Origin: Zanthoxylum bungeanum
Lineage: Eukaryota > Streptophyta > Magnoliopsida > Sapindales > Rutaceae
NCBI GenBank assembly: GCA_019454045.1
Contig: SKCR01032772.1
Location: 682,001 to 746,000 of the forward strand
Reading direction: 5' to 3'
Length of the DNA stretch: 64,000 nucleotides
How positions within the stretch are numbered: position 1 is the stretch's first letter; each line of letters opens with the position of its first letter. The notes beneath the pieces are model-generated. The model ran no database searches, was not told where the DNA came from, and saw nothing but the letters and a program-made list of their open reading frames with translations. This document shows, piece by piece, positions 58,230 to 64,000 of the stretch. A program made the position numbers and the translations under genes.

Positions 58230-61200
58230 ATGATGAAGTTCTCTAAGCAATTTGAGGGTCAGCTTGTTCCTGAATGGAAAGATGCTTTTGTTGATTACTG
58301 GTTACTCAAGAAAGACCTTAAGAAAATTCATCTCCTTAATAATAAAAATGATGCCAAGAAGAAGCAACATCATAGCTCTTCTGCTAACACATTCATTTCT
58401 TCCTTAGGCAAGAAGTTTTCTTTATTTGGCCATCATCAACATAGAGAAAATCATGGTGCCATTCAAGTATGTTAGTTTCATTGTGTGCAAATATGCATTA
58501 TGATTTGTTTCATTGAAGTGTGTTAATTTATTTTTTTTTTTTTGGTATTGATTGATGTAGGTTCATAAGAAACTTGCTAGCTCGGCGAGTAAGGGGGATA
58601 TGTATGAGACAGAGCTGCTGGAGCAATTTGCTGAGACTGAAACTGATGCTACCAAGGAGTTTTTTGCATGTTTGGACATGCAACTCAACAAGGTGAACCA
58701 ATTCTACAAGGTAAAGGAGGAGGAGTTCTTGGACAGAGGGGAGTCTTTGAAGAAACAGATGGAGATTCTCACTGAACTCAAAACTGCCCTAAAGCAAGAG
58801 CGCGGCAAAGGTGCTTCTTCTGAGGACTCCAAGGAGGATGTGTCCATTTCATGCACCATCTCATGCGGTACATAGTTAACTTTTGTGCCTTATAATGCTA
58901 TCAACCGTGAATTGTCATAGGCAATATAAGAAAATCTTCACATGATTTGTTTAAGTTTAAGTACATTAATCAAGACAAATATGGTACCACATTTTCCAAT
59001 TTTCACATAAATCAGCATATGCATACTTCTATGATCTTCTGTTCAGTGCTTACCTTAAGATTGTAACAAGCTAATATGTTGAATTTAGAACAATAAGTTG
59101 ATCAAAATTATGTGTCCCATTTTTCATTCCTTTGGCTACAGAGAATCCATTAAGGACAGAACAGAACAAGAGCAACCGCAAGACAATAGCATAGATGACT
59201 CAGAAAAGAATTATGAGCCACTTGCAGACTCTCCAAGATCGGATGAGATGGGGAAATCAATGAGAATGAAAAGAGAAGATAGCAAATTGTTGACACTCTC
59301 GAGTCATGTGAACAATTGTCAGAGGAAGAACTTAAGAATAAATATTCCTCTTGCAACGCCTTCTCGTACCATCTCAGCAGTCAGTAACTTAATTTGGGAA
59401 GATTTAGTTAACCAGTCCTCTAAAAGAATTCCTGAAGGAAGTGATAGGCTGCATATCAACAAAACAAAGCTTCATTATGCTGAGAAGATGATAAGAGGAG
59501 CTCTCATTGAGCTCTATAAAGGGTTAGGTTATCTCAAGACCTACAGAAACTTGAACATGCTTGCTTTCATAAAGATTTTGAAGAAGTTTGACAAAGTAAG
59601 TACAATAGAAGGCTTGGTGTTCTCTGTAAAGTTGCATTTTGGTTTCAGTATATAACTGAAAATGGGTTATTTTTCTTGGTCTTTTGCAGGTTACTGGAAA
59701 ACAAGTGCTTCCCATTTATCTAAAAGTAGTAGAGACCTCATATTTCAACAGCTCTGATAAGGTAAAATAACTGAAAGCCACAAAATAATGAAGTGAAATA
59801 TCTAGTGCATATCATGCGTAGGTTGTTACATAATATTTTAGCAAGAAATTTTAATGGGATGATTGTTTTAGATGTGTGCCACTAGCTGCCTAATACCTAT
59901 CCTCCTATCATCTGATAATATACCAGACAATGTTAAGTGGCCATTGATCCTATAGTTTGTGTCTACACAAAGGATGCCTCAAATCTCAATGGGGGTGAAT
60001 CAAATGCCTCAAATCTCAATGGGGGTGAATCAAACTTGGATTTTCATGTTTAATGCTTATATTGGAGTACGAGTTTGTAAAGCAGTTAGAGTTTGCTTAT
60101 TAGACCTGAAAATGACAGGTAATGAATTTAGGGGATGAAGTTGAGAAGCTATTCGTCAAACACTTTGCGAAAGAAGACCGAACAAAGGCAATGAAATATC
60201 TCAAGCCTCATCAGCATAAAGAATCACATGGTGTAACATTCTTCATTGGTAAGTAGTTAGAAAATTTTGGTTAACAGCACGAAAATTCCATGCTAATATT
60301 TTCAAATGAACTTGACATTTATCCATCCTTTCAATGGAGACCTTTGAGCTTGTTCACTTTGTGGCAATAATATTGGTTTTAAAATAATGTGTATATAAAT
60401 GGAGCCCCCACTAGCCTTTTAAATATGAAGGGCAGGCAGCACCTGGTTTGCTTTTTTTGGGTGGAAGATAAAGCACATGTCCCAACTTCACATTATAATG
60501 TTTGAGACCGTACAAAAGTTGAACCTTAAATAATACTTTTATCAACCTAAAGCTACAAATAGTTAGTTTCACAGAGAATCAAGCCATACATGTTGCATTG
60601 GCACTCAATTAATGTGTTAAGATATAGGAAATCATTATCCATCATATATAAAAACTTGAATTCAATGAAATTGTAATCTTCAATGAATTAGTAATGAATA
60701 AAAATCAACTTTCTGTGAATTTAATCAGGGCTGTTCACGGGGTGCTTCATTGCTCTGCTAGCTGGATATGTTACTATGGCTCACATCACGGGCATGTACA
60801 GATCACGACCAGATGCAGTCTATATGGATACTGTCTATCCTGTGCTTAGGCAAGTAGCCATCAATTTGAGTGTCACGGCATCACCTTTAGACAATGTTAT
60901 GGCAGCTAACAGAACCTATTTTTAATATGTTGCAGCATGTTCAGCCTGTTGTTTCTACACTTGTTTCTGTATGGCTGCAACATTTTTATGTGGAAGAAGG
61001 CGCGGATAAATTATAGCTTCATCTTTGAGCTGGCCCCAATGAAGGAACTTAAGTACAGAGATGTGTTCCTGATTTGTACCACATCAATGACTGCTGTAGT
61101 TGGTGTCATGTTTGTTCATTTGTCACTCCTCACGAAAGGGTATTCATATTCCCAAGTTCAAGCAATTCCAGGATTTTCGCTACTGGTAATTTTTCCCTTT

Positions 61201-62942
61201 TGGTATCTTACAAGCAATCATAATAATTTTCAATAATATATATGTCTTGCTCGGCCAATTCCTGAACTTTTCTGTATGTGCAGATCTTCTTACTATTGCT
61301 TGTGTGTCCCTTCAACATATTCTACCTTTCAAGCCGTTATCGTTTCCTTAGTGTCATAAGGAACATCATTCTATCACCTCTCTACAAGGTATTGCCATCA
61401 AATTGTTTCAATATGCTTGAAAAACAGTCAATCGATTTTGTCATTAATCAATACTAAATTATCTCCCACAGGTTCTAATGCTGGACTTCTTCATGGCTGA
61501 TCAACTTTGCAGTCAGGTAGGTCCATGAGCTAATTAAGTGTCACTTTGTTGTCTGAAATGATAGAAAAAATTTACAATTAATCATCAATATCTTCATTGA
61601 TAAATACTTCCATTACGGTATAGGTACCGATGCTTAGGAATCTGGAGTATGTAGCTTGTTACTACATAACTGGTAGCTATAAAACTCAGGATTACAGTTA
61701 TTGCATGAGAGCTAAGCACTACAGGGATCTTGCATACGCGGTGTCCTTCCTTCCCTATTACTGGAGAGCCATGCAGGTATTCAATAGTACTAAAACTCTC
61801 CAGGCCCCTTGCTTACTAGTTCCTTATTAATTCTCAATTTGTTTTCTTGTTAAAGAAGTTATAACATATTCTGATAAAGCTTTTTCTTAATTGGGGTTTT
61901 CAGTGTGCTCGGCGCTGGTTTGATGAAGGGCAGACAAGCCACCTTATCAATCTAGGCAAATATGTATCAGCAATGTTAGCAGCAGGAGCTAAAGTAGCTT
62001 ATGAGAAAGAAAAAAGTGTTGGATGGCTGTGTCTAGTTGTGGTGGTATCAAGTGGTGCAACAGTGTACCAATTGTATTGGGATTTTGTAAAGGACTGGGG
62101 TTTGCTTCAAATGAATTCCAAGAATCCATGGCTGCGAAATGAACTAATGCTTCGTAGAAAGTTCATTTACTACTTCTCCATGGTATATATCATACCAAAT
62201 TATATCCTCACTAATCATCTTTTGATTCATTTTCATGATGTCATCCCACTTCAGGATAAAAAAAGACTTGCCAATTGATTCAGATTGAAAATGTCCTGCG
62301 TGACTTGGTATTGTAGGGTTCAGGATCTCACCTTGAAGTCCTGAGTTCGAATTCAGGGAGTGCGTTTCTTGTAATAGCCTGGGACAGTCGGGGGTTTTAC
62401 CTGCTCCGCTTAAGCCCAGAAGAGGTGGTTTGGCGGTGGGGTTTCCAACGATTTCAAAAAAAAAAAAAAAGATAACTATGAACATATTAGATATTACTCA
62501 GCGGCTAATTTTCAGAAGACAAGATGAGAAGGAAGAACTAGATGTTGTCTAAAGAAATGTACACATTTTTCATTTTCAAAGCTGATTGTAAACAAAATTT
62601 TGATCATGATGCAGGGACTGAATCTCGTCCTCAGGCTTGCGTGGTTACAGACCGTTCTGCATTCAAATTTTGAACATGTTGATCACAGAGTGACTGGCTT
62701 ATTTTTAGCAGCCCTTGAAGTCATTAGAAGAGGAATATGGAACTTTTACAGGTACTAATTATTTATCTTTGCCCCATTTGTGCACATCTACTACCCATTA
62801 CAATCACATCTCTTACAACAGATTTTTAATTAACAAATTGATTTGATGGTCCAGATTGGAGAATGAGCATCTGAATAATGCTGGAAAATTTAGAGCAGTT
62901 AAGACAGTACCACTTCCATTTCAAATAGATGAGGAAGATTGA
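58230..62942 (+). CDS. PHO1;H1: PHO1;H1-like phosphate exporter (SPX-EXS protein), 13 exons
   Basis: Membrane protein for inorganic phosphate export into the xylem and for phosphate homeostasis. Exons: 58230-58466, 58561-58867, 59144-59595, 59690-59761, 60119-60248, 60729-60849, 60936-61185, 61284-61388, 61472-61516, 61624-61776, 61904-62182, 62615-62751, 62855-62942. They join to 2376 nt, 791 codons plus stop, the family's usual size (about 780). ATG 58230 is followed by a second at 58233 ([19 protein letters not shown]), equally possible. SPX covers about residues 1-340, with the Lys-rich [14 protein letters not shown] and [17 protein letters not shown]. Hydrophobic segments start near residue 401 ([12 protein letters not shown]), 441 ([17 protein letters not shown]), 480 and 520. 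EXS covers about 570-780 ([39 protein letters not shown]). The N-terminal and central sequence fits the PHO1;H1 branch better than PHO1. Intron 6 is GC-AG; intron 2 has a tandem AGAG acceptor; intron 11 carries a SINE. Confidence 0.95.
59015..59022. promoter_or_regulatory. P1BS-like site in intron 2
   Basis: GCATATGC matches the PHR1-binding consensus GNATATNC. It lies in intron 2, not in the promoter, and an 8-bp degenerate site occurs often by chance, so this is only a candidate. Confidence 0.25.
62294..62471 (+). mobile_element. tRNA-derived SINE in intron 11 of the PHO1;H1-like gene
   Basis: Same orientation as the gene. GGTTCAGGATCTCACCTTGA, GAGTTCGAATTCAG (B-box region), GTTTCTTGTAATAGCC, GGGACAGTC, TTTTACCTGCTCCGC, GTGGTTTGGCGGTGGGG and an A tail. 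No target duplication could be fixed. The intron keeps normal splice sites on both sides. Confidence 0.85.
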
Positions 62943-63780
62943 TGCCCCATTGGCAACAGTTGCTTACAAAATTCGATTCAGAAAAGCTAAAGATGTTTTT
63001 CAATCAAATCCTTCCAAGGAGAACCTTATCATCCTTGACAAGTTGATGCCACAAATTAACCAAACATCAACTTGATTCTTGTTGTTTCTTGGATATTGGA
63101 ACCAAAAAAAAAAAAAAGGGGGTTCATACTTGTATACCAAATTTTCTTCAATAAAGAAAAAGAAATTGATGCAAATAATTAGATGCATCAATCTCTAGTT
63201 AACACCTTGTTACTATTTTCGGTTCTTAGATTAGCTTTCAATCCACGTTCAGTGACAGTATGAATATGAAACCCAAGATCGAGTGTGTTTTGATGGATTA
63301 AAAAAAATTGAGGCAAAATGAATCCCATTTTGCATTACTAAGGATGCTTGATAAACAAGTACAGCAAGTCCAAGTCAACTGTTTTTTTGTTGCATTTTCA
63401 CACAAACCCAATTCTGCAAAACTCAAGCAGAAGTGAGATGCAAGCTGAGTCCATATACAGTTGATACTTGTTGTTCCAAGTATCAGAAGTGGTTTTGAAG
63501 CTGCATAGACACAAGCAAAGAATTCTCTGTTTCTTGATTTGTGAATGTGAAATGTGGAGGTTTAAACGACACTAAACCTCAACTCAAAGAGCAAATACTA
63601 AAATTGCCCACAATCACATAAACAAAAGCATGTGAATTGAGTATGTCATAAAATAATGCGCAATTAAAAAAAAAATATCTTTTCAATATTAAGCTGTTCA
63701 GTTAGTAGCTTTACCCATTAAACTTAGTGTGCAATTTTCTCAAACAAAATATATTACCAAATGCAAGTTTCTAAACAATA
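62943..63780. other. 3' UTR and downstream flank of the PHO1;H1-like gene
   Basis: AATAAA at 63150-63155, about 210 bases after the stop, is the likely polyadenylation signal. Beyond about 63200 nothing else is recognised. Confidence 0.5.
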
Positions 63781-64000
63781 TGAAAATATAAAATAAATTT
63801 GCGATAATTAAAAGAGTTTAGGGATAGAGAAAATAACACCAAGATTTATAGTGGTTCAACAAATAATGCCTACGTCCACTCCTCCAAGCCATACTTGAAG
63901 TTTTCCACTATGTAAATGTGATTCCACACTTTACACCGAAAGTTTTTTGCGGCTCACTCACAAATAAAGAATTTTGTACCTAACTTCACTCCAAACTTTT
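63781..64000. repeat. Probable transposon fragment running off the window
   Basis: CACCAAGATTTATAGTGGTT, then GCCTACGTCCACTCCTCCA and CGGCTCACTCACAA-like words are familiar from abundant plant retroelement copies. No end or coding part is visible here. Confidence 0.4.

Noticed and set aside
62320..62345. A tRNA gene suggested by GAGTTCGAATTC.
   Set aside because: It is the B-box region of a SINE with A tail and related copies, and no full cloverleaf can be drawn.

Overview
This is nuclear DNA of a flowering plant, almost certainly a eudicot. It carries two spliced plant genes with GT-AG introns, surrounded by AT-rich DNA packed with plant transposons (Copia, Ty3/Gypsy, TRIM, TR-GAG-like, solo LTRs, SINEs, hAT MITEs and a CACTA element). 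No bacterial, organellar or rRNA signal was seen. The species cannot be named from the sequence alone.

Layout. 1-3847: non-coding, old repeat remnants and one hAT-type MITE with an 8-bp target duplication. 3848-9240 (minus): an 11-exon isoprenylcysteine methylesterase (ICME-like) gene of 462 codons. 9662-9814: an old SINE. 9857-14434: a gag-only LTR retrotransposon with near-identical LTRs and a long array of hairpin-forming repeats. 15228-23300: a decayed LTR split by a young Copia element (15727-22570). 23300-24658: minisatellite and a degenerate duplication. 24659-26082: solo LTR. 26956-32509: a decayed Copia element. 33381-33566: SINE. 33668-41329: a composite unit in which a TRIM is joined at a primer-binding site to a Copia body, with one target duplication around the whole; a SINE sits in its last LTR. 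42476-44274: second solo LTR, inside a short-period satellite. 44770-51606: a Gypsy derivative on the minus strand, without pol, carrying an intact 336-codon ORF in antisense. 51607-57838: AT-rich DNA with a second hAT MITE, a CACTA element full of palindromes and a small MITE. 58230-62942 (plus): a 13-exon PHO1;H1-like phosphate exporter gene of 791 codons, with one GC-AG intron and a SINE in intron 11. 62943-64000: 3' flank and a probable repeat fragment.

The two host genes have unrelated jobs: one removes the methyl ester from prenylated proteins (a link to abscisic acid signalling), the other is an SPX-EXS protein for phosphate loading and sensing. They lie about 49 kb apart in opposite orientations and show no sign of working together. 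The most unusual items are the TRIM/Copia chimera, the antisense ORF of the Gypsy derivative, and the gag-only element whose gag is broken although its LTRs are almost identical. Exon boundaries were placed by eye from splice signals and reading phase; both spliced frames close exactly.
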